Assembly: GCF_029203285.1 (NCBI RefSeq)
Contig: NZ_CP115669.1
Coordinates: 4,526,001 to 4,590,000, forward strand
Direction of reading: 5' to 3'
DNA length: 64,000 nucleotides
Origin: Pseudomonas sp. PSE14
GTDB lineage: Bacteria > Pseudomonadota > Gammaproteobacteria > Pseudomonadales > Pseudomonadaceae
The position numbers and the translations under genes were made by a program. This document shows, piece by piece, positions 25,179 to 34,740 of this stretch; the first letter of the stretch is position 1; each line of letters opens with the position of its first letter. The notes under the pieces are model-generated. The model was not told the DNA's origin. It ran no database searches and worked only from the letters and a program-made list of their open reading frames with translations.

Positions 25179-26552
25179 TCACATCTTGGGCATGCCGCCG
25201 GGGAACATGCTGCCCATGCCGCGCATCATCTTCGCCATGCCACCCTTGGCGGTGACCTTCTTCATTACCTTCTGCATCTGCTTGTGCTGCTTGATGAGAC
25301 GGCCGACATCCTGAACCTGGGTACCGGAACCCAGGGCGATGCGGCGCTTGCGCGAACCACTGATCACTTCCGGGTCACGGCGTTCGGCCGGGGTCATGGA
25401 GTTGATGATCGCCTCCATCTGCTTGAACTGCTTCTCCGCCGCGTTCTGCGCGTTGCCCATCTGCGACAGGTTGACGCCGCCGAGCATCGGCAGCTTGTCC
25501 ATCAGGCTGCCAAGGCCGCCCATGTTCTTCATCTGCTGCAGCTGGTCGCGGAAGTCTTCGAGGTCGAAGCCCTTGCCCTTCTTGATCTTCTTCGCGAGCT
25601 TCTCGGCCTTCTCGCGGTCCATGTTCTGCTCGGCCTGCTCGATCAGGCTGAGCACGTCGCCCATACCGAGGATGCGCGAGGCCACGCGGTCGGGGTGGAA
25701 CGGATCGAGCGCTTCGCTCTTCTCGCCCATGCCGAGGAACTTGATCGGCTTGCCGGTGATGGCGCGCACGGACAGCGCGGCACCGCCACGGGCGTCGCCG
25801 TCGACCTTGGTCAGCACCACGCCGGTCAGCGGCAGGGCGTCGTTGAAGGCCTTGGCGGTGTTGGCAGCGTCCTGGCCGGTCATGGCGTCGACCACGAACA
25901 GGGTTTCCACCGGCTTGATCGCCGCGTGGACCTGCTTGATTTCGTCCATCATCTCGGCGTCGACGTGCAGGCGACCGGCGGTATCCACGATCACCACGTC
26001 GATGAACTTCAGCTTCGCCTCGCGGATCGCAGCTTCAGCGATGGCCACCGGCTTCTGGCTGGTATCGGACGGGAAGAAGGTCACGCCGATGTCATTGGCC
26101 AGGGTTTCCAGCTGCTTGATCGCCGCCGGGCGGTAAACGTCGGCGGATACCACCAGCACGGACTTCTTCTTGCGCTCCTTGAGGAAGCGCGCCAGCTTGC
26201 CGGCGGTGGTGGTCTTGCCCGCGCCCTGCAGGCCGGCCATCAGGATGACCGCCGGTGGAGCGGCGGCGAGATCGAGGTCCTCGTTGGCCGCGCCCATCAG
26301 CTCGACCAGTTCGGCCTGGACGATCTTCACGAAGGCCTGGCCCGGGGTCAGGCTCTTGGAAACCTCGGTGCCGACCGCGCGATCCTTGATCTTGGCGACG
26401 AAGTCCTTGACCACCGGCAGGGCCACGTCGGCCTCCAGCAGGGCCATCCGCACTTCGCGGAGCGTGTCCTTGATGTTGTCCTCGGTCAGCTTGGCCTTGC
26501 CGGTAACGTGGCGCAGCGTTTGCGAGAGGCGATCTGTAAGGTTTTCGAACAT
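25179..26552 (-). CDS. ffh: Signal recognition particle protein Ffh
   Basis: This 457-residue SRP54 GTPase, with 4.5S RNA and FtsY, brings inner-membrane proteins to the translocon. The N domain is at 1-90, and the G domain has G-L-Q-G-A-G-K-T-T-T (P-loop), D-T-A-G-R-L and T-K-V-D-G-D-A-R-G-G. The M domain at about 300-457 ends in the methionine-rich tail with G-M-G-S-M-F-P-G-G-M-P. Transcribed with or ahead of rpsP on the minus strand, and divergent from ypjD. Confidence 0.99.
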   Translation of the reverse strand: MFENLTDRLSQTLRHVTGKAKLTEDNIKDTLREVRMALLEADVALPVVKDFVAKIKDRAVGTEVSKSLTPGQAFVKIVQAELVELMGAANEDLDLAAAPPAVILMAGLQGAGKTTTAGKLARFLKERKKKSVLVVSADVYRPAAIKQLETLANDIGVTFFPSDTSQKPVAIAEAAIREAKLKFIDVVIVDTAGRLHVDAEMMDEIKQVHAAIKPVETLFVVDAMTGQDAANTAKAFNDALPLTGVVLTKVDGDARGGAALSVRAITGKPIKFLGMGEKSEALDPFHPDRVASRILGMGDVLSLIEQAEQNMDREKAEKLAKKIKKGKGFDLEDFRDQLQQMKNMGGLGSLMDKLPMLGGVNLSQMGNAQNAAEKQFKQMEAIINSMTPAERRDPEVISGSRKRRIALGSGTQVQDVGRLIKQHKQMQKVMKKVTAKGGMAKMMRGMGSMFPGGMPKM

Positions 26553-26772
26553 GCGCGTTCCTAATCAGACCCGGTCGGGTCAGGGTTTGGCTTGTCAGCA
26601 AGCCGGCGATTATAGCGAAGTGCGGCCAGCGCCAACACCGCCGATGATCCCTCTGTGACGGACCGCGCCCAGGCTAGAAGCGAACTGTTCTCAGCGGCTT
26701 TCTAGACCCGGCCGTTCTGTGCCACACTCACGGCCTTTCGGGTCCCCCTTCCAAGGACTGTTCCAAGGACTT

Positions 26773-27573
26773 ATGCAACCTCTGCTGCCCAGCCTGATCG
26801 CCGCCGTCCTCTATATCGGCACTACCGTCTACCAGAGCGTTAGCCTGGCCCGCCGCACCCCGCCGCAGAAACCGCTGCTCCTCCTGCTGGGCCTGGCCGC
26901 CCTGCTCTGCCAGGCCTACAGCCTGAGCCAGGAGCTGCTGACGCCCGGCGGCCTGGTGCTGGACTTCTTCAACGCCGCCAGCCTGATCTCCGCCGCGGTT
27001 ACCGCACTGACGCTGCTGGCCTGCCTGCGCATCCCGGTGCACAACCTGCTGATCTTCCTCTATCCGCTGGGCGCCCTGACCACCCTGCTGGCGGCGTTCG
27101 TGCCCCACGGCACCATCGAGCCGATCAATGAACAGCCGGGCATCCTCGCGCACATCCTGCTGTCGATCCTCGCCTACGGCCTGCTGACCATCGCCGTGGT
27201 CCAGGCGCTGCTGTTGCTGGTGCAGGACCATCAGCTCAAGCACAAGCACCCGTCGGGCCTGATCCGCAACTTCCCGCCGCTGCAGACCATGGAAAGCCTG
27301 CTGTTCGGCTTCCTCTGGGGCGGCTGGTCGCTGCTCTCGCTGTCGCTGATCTCCGGCTGGCTGTTCGTCGACAACCTGTTCGCCCAGCACCTGGCGCACA
27401 AGACCATCCTCTCCTGCTTCGCCTGGGTGGTGTTCGCAGTGCTGCTGTGGGGCCGCCACCAGCTCGGCTGGCGTGGTCACAAGGCCATTCGCTGGACCCT
27501 GGCAGGTTTCTGCCTGTTGATGCTGGCCTATTTCGGCAGCAAGCTGGTCAAGGAATTCATCCTGCACATCTGA
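26773..27573 (+). CDS. ypjD: YpjD-like CcsA-family inner membrane protein
   Basis: This 266-residue protein has eight predicted membrane helices and is similar to cytochrome c assembly proteins of the CcsA/CcmC class, with a reduced tryptophan motif (F-L-W-G-G-W-S-L-L). E. coli YpjD is its best relative; a haem role has not been shown for that branch. The start at 26773 has AAGGAC immediately upstream; the longer frame from 26719 begins with an unlikely F-G-S-P-F-Q repeat. Followed after 49 bases by the corC gene, an arrangement kept in many gammaproteobacteria. Confidence 0.88.
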   Translation: MQPLLPSLIAAVLYIGTTVYQSVSLARRTPPQKPLLLLLGLAALLCQAYSLSQELLTPGGLVLDFFNAASLISAAVTALTLLACLRIPVHNLLIFLYPLGALTTLLAAFVPHGTIEPINEQPGILAHILLSILAYGLLTIAVVQALLLLVQDHQLKHKHPSGLIRNFPPLQTMESLLFGFLWGGWSLLSLSLISGWLFVDNLFAQHLAHKTILSCFAWVVFAVLLWGRHQLGWRGHKAIRWTLAGFCLLMLAYFGSKLVKEFILHI

Positions 27574-27622
27574 CGCTGGCGGCGGTGCCGCACCGCCGCG
27601 AAACGCCGAAGGAACCCGACGC

Positions 27623-28918
27623 ATGGGCGACATCCACCCCGGCTACATGATTGGCCTGCTGGTCTTCCTGCTGGTGTGTTCCGCGTTCTTCTCCAGCGTC
27701 GAGACCGGCGTCCTGAGCCTCGATCGCTACCGCCTGCGCCACCTGTCCAAGCAGGGCAACCGCGGTGCACGGCGCACCAGCTGGCTGCTGCTGCGCACCG
27801 ACCGGCTGTTGGGCACCATCCTGATCGGCAACAACTTCGTCAACATCGTCGCCTCCGCCCTGGCCACCCTGCTGGCCCTGCGCCTGTGGGGCGAAGCCGC
27901 CGTCGCGCCGACCACCATCGTCCTGACCCTGGTGCTGCTGATCTTCGGCGAGATCACCCCCAAGACCTACGCCACGCTGCGCCCGGAAAACGTCGCCTTC
28001 CCCGCCAGTCTGCCGCTGCTGTGGCTGCAGAAGCTGTTCAGCCCGCTGCTGTGGCTGATGACCGGGGTGAGCAACCTGCTGCTGCGGGCCTGCGGCCTCG
28101 ACCCGACCCAGCGTGTCAGCAAGCCGCTGAGCAGCGAGGAGCTCAAGAGCGTGGTCAGCGAGTCCAGCGAGAAGCTCACCGCCAACCGGCAGAACATGCT
28201 GCTGAGCATCCTCGATCTGGAAAAGATCACCGTGAACGACCTGATGGTGCCACGCAACGAGGTGCAGGGCATCGACCTGGACGACGAGCTGGAAACCATC
28301 ATCGGCCAGCTGCGCAACACCACCCACACCCGCCTGCCGGTGTTCCGCAATGACATCAACCAGGTCGAGGGCGTGGTGCACATGCGCCAGATCGCCCGCC
28401 TGCTGACCCACAACCAGCTGACCAAGGACAGCCTCAAGGCCGCGTGCCTGGAGCCCTACTTCGTGCCCGAGAGCACGCCGCTGTCGACCCAGCTGATCAA
28501 CTTCCAGAAGCAGAAGCGACGCATCGGCATCGTCGTTGACGAGTATGGCGAGGTGATCGGCATCATCACCCTGGAAGACATCCTCGAAGAGATCGTCGGC
28601 GAATTCAGCAACCAGGACGCCCTGCGCAACCCCGATATCCACCCGCAGGCCGATGGCACCTATGTGATCGACGGCTCGGCCAACCTGCGCGACCTCAACC
28701 GCGCCCTGGGCTGGCAACTGCCCAGCGACGGCCCCAAGACCCTCAACGGCCTGGTCACCGAAGCCCTTGAACAGATTCCCGACTGCGCGGTGTGCCTGAA
28801 GATCGGCCGCTACCGCCTGGAAATCCTCCAGTCCGGCGAGAACCGCGTGAAAAGCGTGCGCGTCTGGCAACCCGGCATTCCTACGCCACCCGCGCCGCAC
28901 CGCGACGAGCTTGCCTGA
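27623..28918 (+). CDS. CNNM/CorC transporter family protein (DUF21-CBS-CorC_HlyC)
   Basis: A 431-residue membrane protein. The N-terminal DUF21 domain (about 5-190; S-A-F-F-S-S-V-E-T-G motif and three helices) is followed by two CBS domains (about 205-325) and a C-terminal CorC_HlyC domain (about 340-425). The family is linked to Mg2+ or Co2+ efflux; YfjD of E. coli is the closest named type. Conserved points include M-V-P-R-N-E-V in CBS1 and V-D-E-Y-G-E-V-I-G-I-I-T in CBS2. Likely cotranscribed with ypjD. Confidence 0.92.
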   Translation: MGDIHPGYMIGLLVFLLVCSAFFSSVETGVLSLDRYRLRHLSKQGNRGARRTSWLLLRTDRLLGTILIGNNFVNIVASALATLLALRLWGEAAVAPTTIVLTLVLLIFGEITPKTYATLRPENVAFPASLPLLWLQKLFSPLLWLMTGVSNLLLRACGLDPTQRVSKPLSSEELKSVVSESSEKLTANRQNMLLSILDLEKITVNDLMVPRNEVQGIDLDDELETIIGQLRNTTHTRLPVFRNDINQVEGVVHMRQIARLLTHNQLTKDSLKAACLEPYFVPESTPLSTQLINFQKQKRRIGIVVDEYGEVIGIITLEDILEEIVGEFSNQDALRNPDIHPQADGTYVIDGSANLRDLNRALGWQLPSDGPKTLNGLVTEALEQIPDCAVCLKIGRYRLEILQSGENRVKSVRVWQPGIPTPPAPHRDELA

Positions 28919-29202
28919 GCGGCCCCACCCGCCCCTATAATCCGGACGGCTTACCCAGCCTCCCGCCAGCGCCCGCCGCTACCCACGACACCCCGCTGGC
29001 CAGTCAATCGCACGCCCCGCCGAGCCTCGACCCCGCGTCGTTGCCTTGCGAAGCAGCCGGCCTCGCCCTGACCCGCCGCGAGCCGCGTCCCCCTGCCCCG
29101 ACCCGGGCCGCGCTTCCTTCTCGCGCCACGGCGATGCCTCTTCATGATGCCGGACACGACCGCAGAGTCGTCGCCGAGCAGGACTGCCAGGGACCGACCC
29201 GC

Positions 29203-30516
29203 ATGACCAGCACCACCTTCGACGCCGAACAGCCGGCCGAACAGACCAACTCCACCACCCGTGTCGCAGTGGCCAGCTTCATCGGCACCGCCATCGAGTT
29301 CTACGACTTCTACGTCTACGCCACCGCCGCCGCGCTGGTAATCGGCCCAGTGTTCTTCCCACAGACATCGGGCACCGCCCAGGCGCTGAGCGCCTTCCTC
29401 ACCTTCGGCATCGCCTTCCTCGCCCGCCCGCTGGGCTCGGCGCTGTTCGGTCACTTCGGCGACCGCATCGGACGCAAATCCACCCTGGTAGCCTCGCTGC
29501 TGCTGATGGGCGTGTCGACCACCCTGATCGGCCTGCTGCCGGGCTATGACAGCATCGGTGCCTGGGCGCCCATCCTGCTCTGCGTGCTGCGCTTCGGCCA
29601 GGGCCTGGGGTTGGGCGGGGAATGGGGCGGCGCCGCGCTGCTAGCCACGGAGAACGCGCCGAAGGGCCGTCGCGCCTGGTTCGGCATGTTCCCGCAGATG
29701 GGCCCGTCGATCGGCTTCCTCGCCGCCAACGGCCTGTTCCTCTGCCTGGCCATGCTGCTCAGCGAGGAGCAGTTCCGCGCGTGGGGCTGGCGCATCCCGT
29801 TCATCCTCAGCGCCGTGCTGGTGATCGTCGGCCTGTACGTGCGCCTGAAGCTGGTGGAAACCCCGGTGTTCGCCAAGGCCATGGCGCGTCACGAACGCTC
29901 CAGCCTGCCGATCGCCGAGCTGTTCGCCAGACATTGGCGGCCGACGCTGCTCGGCGCCCTGGCAATGGTGGTGTGCTACGCCCTCTTCTATATCTCCACG
30001 GTGTTCTCGCTGAGCTACGGCGTGACCAGCCTGGGTTACAGCCGCGAACAGTTCCTTGGCCTGCTGTGCTTCGCCGTGCTCTTCATGGCCGCCGCCACGC
30101 CGCTCTCCGCCTGGCTGAGTGACCGCTTCGGGCGCAGGCCGGTGCTGATCGTTGGTTGTATCGCTGCGATCGCCTCCGGCTTCGCCATGCAGCCACTGCT
30201 GAGCCAGGGCTCCTCGGTCGAGGTGGCGATCTTCCTGGCGCTGGAGCTGTTCCTGATGGGCGTTACCTTCGCCCCCATGGGCGCGCTGCTGCCAGAGCTA
30301 TTCCCCACCCACGTGCGCTACACCGGCGCTTCGGCGGCCTACAACCTGGGCGGCATCCTCGGTGCCTCGGTGGCGCCGTACATCGCGCAGAAGCTGGTGG
30401 GCATGGGCGGACTGAGCTGGGTGGGTGGCTACGTTTCGGTGGCGGCGGCACTCAGCCTGCTGGCCGTGCTGTGCCTGCGGGAGACGCGCGAGAGCGATCT
30501 GGACAACATCGACTGA
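29203..30516 (+). CDS. MFS metabolite:H+ symporter (MHS family)
   Basis: This 437-residue major facilitator protein has twelve helices. The N-terminus A-S-F-I-G-T-A-I-E-F-Y-D-F-Y-V-Y, the loop motif G-H-F-G-D-R-I-G-R-K between helices 2 and 3, and G-E-W-G-G-A-A in the first half are marks of the metabolite:H+ symporter group (citrate, alpha-ketoglutarate, proline/betaine, shikimate). The start at 29203 follows AGGGA and fits the family; the frame is open further upstream but in unlikely sequence. The 284-base gap before it (28919-29202) shows no gene. Substrate is unknown. PAO1 has an equivalent in this place, as I recall (PA3749). Confidence 0.92.
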   Translation: MTSTTFDAEQPAEQTNSTTRVAVASFIGTAIEFYDFYVYATAAALVIGPVFFPQTSGTAQALSAFLTFGIAFLARPLGSALFGHFGDRIGRKSTLVASLLLMGVSTTLIGLLPGYDSIGAWAPILLCVLRFGQGLGLGGEWGGAALLATENAPKGRRAWFGMFPQMGPSIGFLAANGLFLCLAMLLSEEQFRAWGWRIPFILSAVLVIVGLYVRLKLVETPVFAKAMARHERSSLPIAELFARHWRPTLLGALAMVVCYALFYISTVFSLSYGVTSLGYSREQFLGLLCFAVLFMAAATPLSAWLSDRFGRRPVLIVGCIAAIASGFAMQPLLSQGSSVEVAIFLALELFLMGVTFAPMGALLPELFPTHVRYTGASAAYNLGGILGASVAPYIAQKLVGMGGLSWVGGYVSVAAALSLLAVLCLRETRESDLDNID

Positions 30517-30526
30517 AGTCCGACCT

Positions 30527-30605
30527 GCAGGAGCGAGCGTGGTCGCGAACAGAGGTATCCGGCTACTTCAGCGCTGGGCGGTTCGCGAGCAAGCTCGCTC
30601 CTACA
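30527..30605. repeat. REPIN (inverted pair of GAGCGAGC...GCTCGCTC)
   Basis: CAGGAGCGAGCGTGGTCGCG at the left and CGCGAGCAAGCTCGCTCCTA at the right are inverted copies separated by about 40 bases, just after the MFS gene. It has the same core and size as the element at 63169-63241. Confidence 0.8.
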
Positions 30606-30654
30606 ACATGCAAGGCGCTCCGGGCTCAGCCCCGGAGGCGCGGCAGACCAAGGT

Positions 30655-30692
30655 GTATCGGCGTACAACCGCGGACGGTTGTACGCCCTACG
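30655..30692. repeat. Palindromic repeat GGCGTACAACCG/CGGTTGTACGCC
   Basis: Perfect 12-base arms (30660-30671 and 30676-30687) around CGGA, followed by CTACG. The stretch from GGTGTA on the left to CTACG on the right is nearly identical to 396-436. The bases CTA at 30688-30690 are the stop codon of the SGNH hydrolase gene on the other strand. Confidence 0.8.
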
Positions 30693-31413
30693 ACTGCACC
30701 AGCCACTGCGCCAGGTGTTCGCCCCAGACCTGATAGCCCAGCGCCGAGGGGTGATAACCGTCGATGGCGAGGAACTGCGGCTGCATTTCCAGGCTGACCT
30801 CGCAATAACCGGCGCCCTGCGTCAGGGCCAGCGTACCGAGCTGGCGATCCAGCAACGCCGCGCGCCAGCCCAGTAGTTGCCGCAACAGCCACGGCAGCGC
30901 GGTGAAATGCTGCAGCGGCGGCACCGCCGTGCATACCACGCGCGCGCCACGGGTTCGGAAATGCCCGATCAGTTGTTTGAGAGAGCCCAACCAGCGCTGG
31001 CTGGAACTGAAGTGGGTCGTATCGTTGACGCCGAAGACCAGCGCCACCAGGTCGTAATCCTGATCCGCCGCCATTGGTAACAAGCGCTCACAGGCCTCGC
31101 CGGCGGTAATACCGTTCTCCCCGATCGCACGCCAGGCGACGGGACGCTCCAGCCGACAGGAAAGCGCCAGCGCCAGGCGCCCGGCCAGGGCAAAATCCAG
31201 GCAGGATGCGCCGACTCCGGCGACCGTGGACTCACCCAGCAGTAGAAGACGGAAGGGTTCGCCTGGCATCTCGATGCCGGCGACGCCTTCGCAGACACCC
31301 GCCGCGGGAGCCAGGCGCAAGGCCGTGCGCCGGGTGCGCACGGCCATGGGCAGGGCCAGCGGCAGCAGCGGCAATGCCGCCGCCCACCACATCAACCCCG
31401 CCCAGCGGCTCAC
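30688..31413 (-). CDS. SGNH/GDSL-type hydrolase, membrane-anchored
   Basis: A 241-residue esterase-like protein. An N-terminal hydrophobic segment ([14 protein letters not shown]) acts as signal anchor. Block I is [11 protein letters not shown] (Ser nucleophile, about residue 62), with block III G-V-N-D-T-T-H and block [11 protein letters not shown]. The start is GTG at 31413, overlapping the purT stop by four bases (GTGA), so expression is coupled to purT. The TAG stop is supplied by the GTAGGGCGTAC repeat. The substrate is unknown; lipid or sugar O-acyl esters are usual for the family. Confidence 0.85.
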   Translation of the reverse strand: MSRWAGLMWWAAALPLLPLALPMAVRTRRTALRLAPAAGVCEGVAGIEMPGEPFRLLLLGESTVAGVGASCLDFALAGRLALALSCRLERPVAWRAIGENGITAGEACERLLPMAADQDYDLVALVFGVNDTTHFSSSQRWLGSLKQLIGHFRTRGARVVCTAVPPLQHFTALPWLLRQLLGWRAALLDRQLGTLALTQGAGYCEVSLEMQPQFLAIDGYHPSALGYQVWGEHLAQWLVQS

Positions 31414-32591
31414 AGCTCGACGCTGACCGCCTGGGCCGAACGGGTCGCCTTGGCGCGGGCCGCGTCGATGGACTCGTCGCGCGCCAGGGCCACGCCCATG
31501 CGGCGCTGACCATCCACTTCCGGCTTGCCGAACAGGCGCAGCGCGGTATCCGGCTCGCTCAGGGCGGCGCCGAGGTTGCCGAAGGAAACCTGCTGCGATT
31601 TGCCTTCCACCAGAATCACCGCCGAGGCGGAATCGCCCAGCTGGCGGATCACCGGGATCGGCAGACCGAGGATGGCGCGGGCGTGCAGGGCGAACTCGGA
31701 AAGGTCCTGGGAAATCAGGGTCACCAGGCCGGTGTCATGCGGGCGCGGCGAGACTTCGCTGAACCACACCTGATCGCCCTTCACGAACAGTTCCACGCCA
31801 AACAGGCCGCGACCGCCCAGCGCCTCGGTGACCGCCTTGGCCACGCGCTCGGATTCGGCCAGCGCCTTTGGGCTCATGGCCTGGGGCTGCCAGGACTCGT
31901 GGTAGTCGCCCTTCACCTGGCGGTGGCCGATGGGGGCACAGAAGGTGGTGCCGCCGATGTGGCGAACGGTCAGCAGGGTGATCTCGTAGTCGAAGTCGAT
32001 GAAGCCCTCGACGATCACCCGGCCCTTGCCGGCGCGGCCACCCTCCTGGGCGTAGTCCCAGGCGGCCTTCAGGTCGGCATCGGATTTCAGCACGCTCTGG
32101 CCCTTGCCGGAGGAGCTCATGATCGGCTTGACCACGCAGGGGTAGCCCACGGCAGCAACACCGGCGGCATATTGCTCGTAGGTATCGGCGAAGTGATACG
32201 GCGAGGTGGGCAGGCCCAGTTCCTCGGCGGCCAGGCGACGGATGCCCTCGCGGTTCATGGTCAGCTGTGCGGCGCGGGCGGTGGGGACGACGGTGTAGCC
32301 TTCGCTCTCCAACTCGACCAGGGTCGCGGTGGCGATGGCTTCGATCTCCGGCACGATGTAGTGCGGTTTTTCCTGCTCGATCACCGCGCGCAGGGCCCCG
32401 CCGTCGAGCATGCTGATCACATGGCTACGGTGCGCCACCTGCATCGCCGGTGCGTTCTCGTAACGGTCAACGGCGATCACCTCGCAACCCAGGCGCTGCA
32501 GTTCGATCGCCACTTCCTTGCCCAGCTCGCCGGAGCCACAGAGCAGTACACGGGTCGCGCTCGGCGACAGGGGAGTTCCAATACGGGGCAT
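31410..32591 (-). CDS. purT: Formate-dependent phosphoribosylglycinamide formyltransferase
   Basis: This 393-residue ATP-grasp enzyme makes formyl-GAR from GAR, formate and ATP, the folate-free alternative to PurN in purine synthesis. The N-terminus [12 protein letters not shown], the ATP-grasp loop S-S-S-G-K-G-Q-S, the segment [12 protein letters not shown] and the metal site [12 protein letters not shown] are all present. The start at 32591 is set by the conserved beginning (M-P-R-I-G-T-P-L-S). Normal length. Confidence 0.98.
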   Translation of the reverse strand: MPRIGTPLSPSATRVLLCGSGELGKEVAIELQRLGCEVIAVDRYENAPAMQVAHRSHVISMLDGGALRAVIEQEKPHYIVPEIEAIATATLVELESEGYTVVPTARAAQLTMNREGIRRLAAEELGLPTSPYHFADTYEQYAAGVAAVGYPCVVKPIMSSSGKGQSVLKSDADLKAAWDYAQEGGRAGKGRVIVEGFIDFDYEITLLTVRHIGGTTFCAPIGHRQVKGDYHESWQPQAMSPKALAESERVAKAVTEALGGRGLFGVELFVKGDQVWFSEVSPRPHDTGLVTLISQDLSEFALHARAILGLPIPVIRQLGDSASAVILVEGKSQQVSFGNLGAALSEPDTALRLFGKPEVDGQRRMGVALARDESIDAARAKATRSAQAVSVEL

Positions 32592-32644
32592 TGCGTGAAA
32601 CCTCGGGAAGGGAAAGTGTTGAAACGAAAAAGCTCGGCGGCGTG

Positions 32645-32833
32645 CTAGATCAGCACGCCCTGCTGGCGGGCGCGCTCTTCGCAACGCCGGAGCACCTCGC
32701 GGCGTTCGGCGTTGTCCATGCGCCCCCAGCGGGTGATTTCGTCGGCGCTGCGCTGGCAGCCCAGGCAGATGTCGGCGTCATCCAGCGCGCAGACATGCAC
32801 GCAGGGCGAGGCCACGGGACGTTCTACTGTCAT
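32645..32833 (-). CDS. DUF1289 small cysteine-motif protein (62 aa)
   Basis: This 62-residue DUF1289 protein has the pattern [10 protein letters not shown] and I-C-L-G-C-Q-R-S, four cysteines that could hold a metal, then D-E-I-T-R-W, typical of the family. The ATG overlaps the stop of the gamma carbonic anhydrase gene in ATGA. The function is unknown; small members often sit beside hydrolases and decarboxylases. Confidence 0.85.
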   Translation of the reverse strand: MTVERPVASPCVHVCALDDADICLGCQRSADEITRWGRMDNAERREVLRRCEERARQQGVLI

Positions 32834-33354
32834 TCTTCCTGCTCGGCCAACTCGCGGGCGTAACGCTGGGCGTTGTGCACGTAATGGGCGGCGCTGGCTT
32901 CGAGGATCTTCTTCTGCGCCTCGGTCAGCTCGCGCACCACCTTGCCGGGCGAGCCCATCACCAGGGAGCCGTCGGGAATTTCCTTGCCCTCGGGGATCAG
33001 CGCGTTGGCGCCGATGATGCAGTACTTGCCGATCTTCGCGCCGTTGAGGACCACCGCGTTGATGCCGATCAGGCTGTAATCGCCCACCTGGCAGCCGTGC
33101 AGCATGGCGTTGTGGCCGATGGTCACGCCCTTGCCCAGGGTCAGCGGGAAGCCCATGTCGGTGTGGATCACGGTGCCATCCTGCACGTTGCTGTTCTCGC
33201 CGATGTGGATCAGCTCGTTGTCGCCACGCAGCACGGCGTTGAACCACACGCTGGCGCCGGCATCCAGGCGAACCTTGCCGATCACCGTGGCCGTGGGGGC
33301 GATCCAGCTTTCCGGATGGGTTTCGACTTGGGACGAGCCCAGGCGGTACTTCAT
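32830..33354 (-). CDS. Gamma-type carbonic anhydrase family protein
   Basis: This 174-residue left-handed beta-helix (hexapeptide repeat) protein is of the YrdA/PaaY/CaiE type. The three zinc histidines are at 64, 81 and 86 (I-H-T-D, G-H-N-A, L-H-G-C) and the invariant R-G-D-N is at 43-46. Such proteins are trimers with zinc between subunits; carbonic anhydrase activity is shown for only some. Translationally coupled with the DUF1289 gene; the Nudix gene is 46 bases upstream in the same direction. Confidence 0.93.
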   Translation of the reverse strand: MKYRLGSSQVETHPESWIAPTATVIGKVRLDAGASVWFNAVLRGDNELIHIGENSNVQDGTVIHTDMGFPLTLGKGVTIGHNAMLHGCQVGDYSLIGINAVVLNGAKIGKYCIIGANALIPEGKEIPDGSLVMGSPGKVVRELTEAQKKILEASAAHYVHNAQRYARELAEQEE

Positions 33355-33400
33355 GGGTTTCTCCTCAGGCGGGGGCCGCTCGTTCGGCTCTTTATAGGCG

Positions 33401-33997
33401 TCAGCTCAGCTTGATGAACTGCGCGGGCGGTTGGTGCAGGTCGATGCGGGCGTCATGCAGCAGATTGACCAACTCGACCAGCATGATCGCCGACAACCCC
33501 CAGATCTTGTACCCCTCGTAGAGGTAGCTGGGGACGTACCAGCTGCGGCCGAAATAATCGATGCGATGAGTGGTTTCCCGCGGGTCGCCACGGAAGAACT
33601 CCAGCGGCACCTTGAAGACTTCGGCAATCTCGCCGTCATTGGGGCGGTACTCGACGAAGTCCGGGACGAAGCCGACGAATGGCTTGACCAGGATACCGTG
33701 ACGGGACAGCAACGTGCTCAACGGCCCGACCACTTCCACCAGCCCGGGCGGCAGGGCGATCTCCTCTTCCGCCTCGCGCAGGGCGGTATGGATCAGGTCG
33801 ACGTCCTCGGGGTCGCGTCGCCCACCGGGGAATGCCACCTCGCCGCTGTGGGTGGACAGCCCCGTCGCGCGCAACGTGAGCACGAGTTCTTCCTGGGGAG
33901 TGATGGGGAGCAGGACCGCCGCTTCCGGGAAGCTGCGGTCCGTTTCGAAGTCGCGAGGCGTGTGCGCCTGTATGCGTTGGCGCAGCTGGTCCAGCAT
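33401..33997 (-). CDS. Nudix hydrolase, CoA pyrophosphatase type
   Basis: About 198 residues. The region P-G-G-R-R-D-P-E-D followed by A-L-R-E-A-E-E-E-I is the Nudix box. The U-P-F0035-like stretch [17 protein letters not shown] before it points to the CoA diphosphatase branch (NudL-like), which cleaves CoA to phosphopantetheine and 3',5'-ADP. I choose ATG 33997 because AGGA is eight bases upstream; starts at 34006 and 34045 are possible. Divergent from the second Nudix gene at 34137. Confidence 0.88.
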   Translation of the reverse strand: MLDQLRQRIQAHTPRDFETDRSFPEAAVLLPITPQEELVLTLRATGLSTHSGEVAFPGGRRDPEDVDLIHTALREAEEEIALPPGLVEVVGPLSTLLSRHGILVKPFVGFVPDFVEYRPNDGEIAEVFKVPLEFFRGDPRETTHRIDYFGRSWYVPSYLYEGYKIWGLSAIMLVELVNLLHDARIDLHQPPAQFIKLS

Positions 33998-34136
33998 GCC
34001 GAACATCCTGCGGGAAAGGGCCGATTCTTTTAATTGAACGATCATGGCACGAAAGACCGAACTGCCCAAGCCCCGCCCCTTGCTGCGTGCCCGGCGCAGC
34101 GCGCAAGATGGGCGCATATTCGAACAAGGAAACGGC

Positions 34137-34688
34137 ATGAAATTCTGCAGTCAGTGCGGCGCTCCCGTGAGCCTGCGCATCCCCAGCGGCGACAACCGCC
34201 CGCGCTACGTCTGCGACCAGTGCCATACCGTGCATTACCAGAACCCTCGCATCGTCGCCGGCTGCCTGCCGGTGTGGGAAGGGCGCATCCTGCTGTGCCG
34301 TCGCGCCATTCAGCCGCGCCAGGGTTTCTGGACCCTGCCCGCCGGCTTCATGGAGAACGGCGAGACCCTGGAGCAGGCCGCTGCGCGGGAAACCCTCGAA
34401 GAAGCCTGCGCCCGCGTCCACGACCTGCAGCTCTATACCCTCTACGACCTGCCGCACATCAGCCAGGTGTACATGTTCTTCCGCGCCGAACTGGCCGACC
34501 TGGACTTCCGCGCCGGCGAGGAGAGCCTGGAGGTAAAACTGTTCGAAGAATCCGACATCCCGTGGGGTGAGCTGGCTTTCCCCACCGTGGGCCGTACCTT
34601 AGAATGCTACTTTGCGGACCGGATCAAGCGGAGCTTCCCGGTGCGCAACGAAGCCATCGCACCGATGCTGGCACAGAAAAAGAACTAA
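34137..34688 (+). CDS. Zinc-ribbon Nudix hydrolase (NudC-like)
   Basis: A 183-residue protein. An N-terminal zinc ribbon with Cys4, Cys7, Cys26 and Cys29 (F-C-S-Q-C-G and Y-V-C-D-Q-C-H) is followed by a Nudix domain: P-A-G-F-M-E-N-G-E-T then R-E-T-L-E-E-A, in which a cysteine takes the place of the glycine near the end of the box. The zinc ribbon and the short length resemble the NUDT/NudC group that hydrolyses nucleoside diphosphate derivatives; the NADH-specific S-Q-P-W-P-F-P-x-S motif of NudC is not seen. AAGGAA is seven bases before the start. Confidence 0.85.
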   Translation: MKFCSQCGAPVSLRIPSGDNRPRYVCDQCHTVHYQNPRIVAGCLPVWEGRILLCRRAIQPRQGFWTLPAGFMENGETLEQAAARETLEEACARVHDLQLYTLYDLPHISQVYMFFRAELADLDFRAGEESLEVKLFEESDIPWGELAFPTVGRTLECYFADRIKRSFPVRNEAIAPMLAQKKN

Positions 34689-34740
34689 AAGACCTGTACA
34701 CCGCCTCTAAGGCATTAGGATCACTGGGGAATACGTTTCA

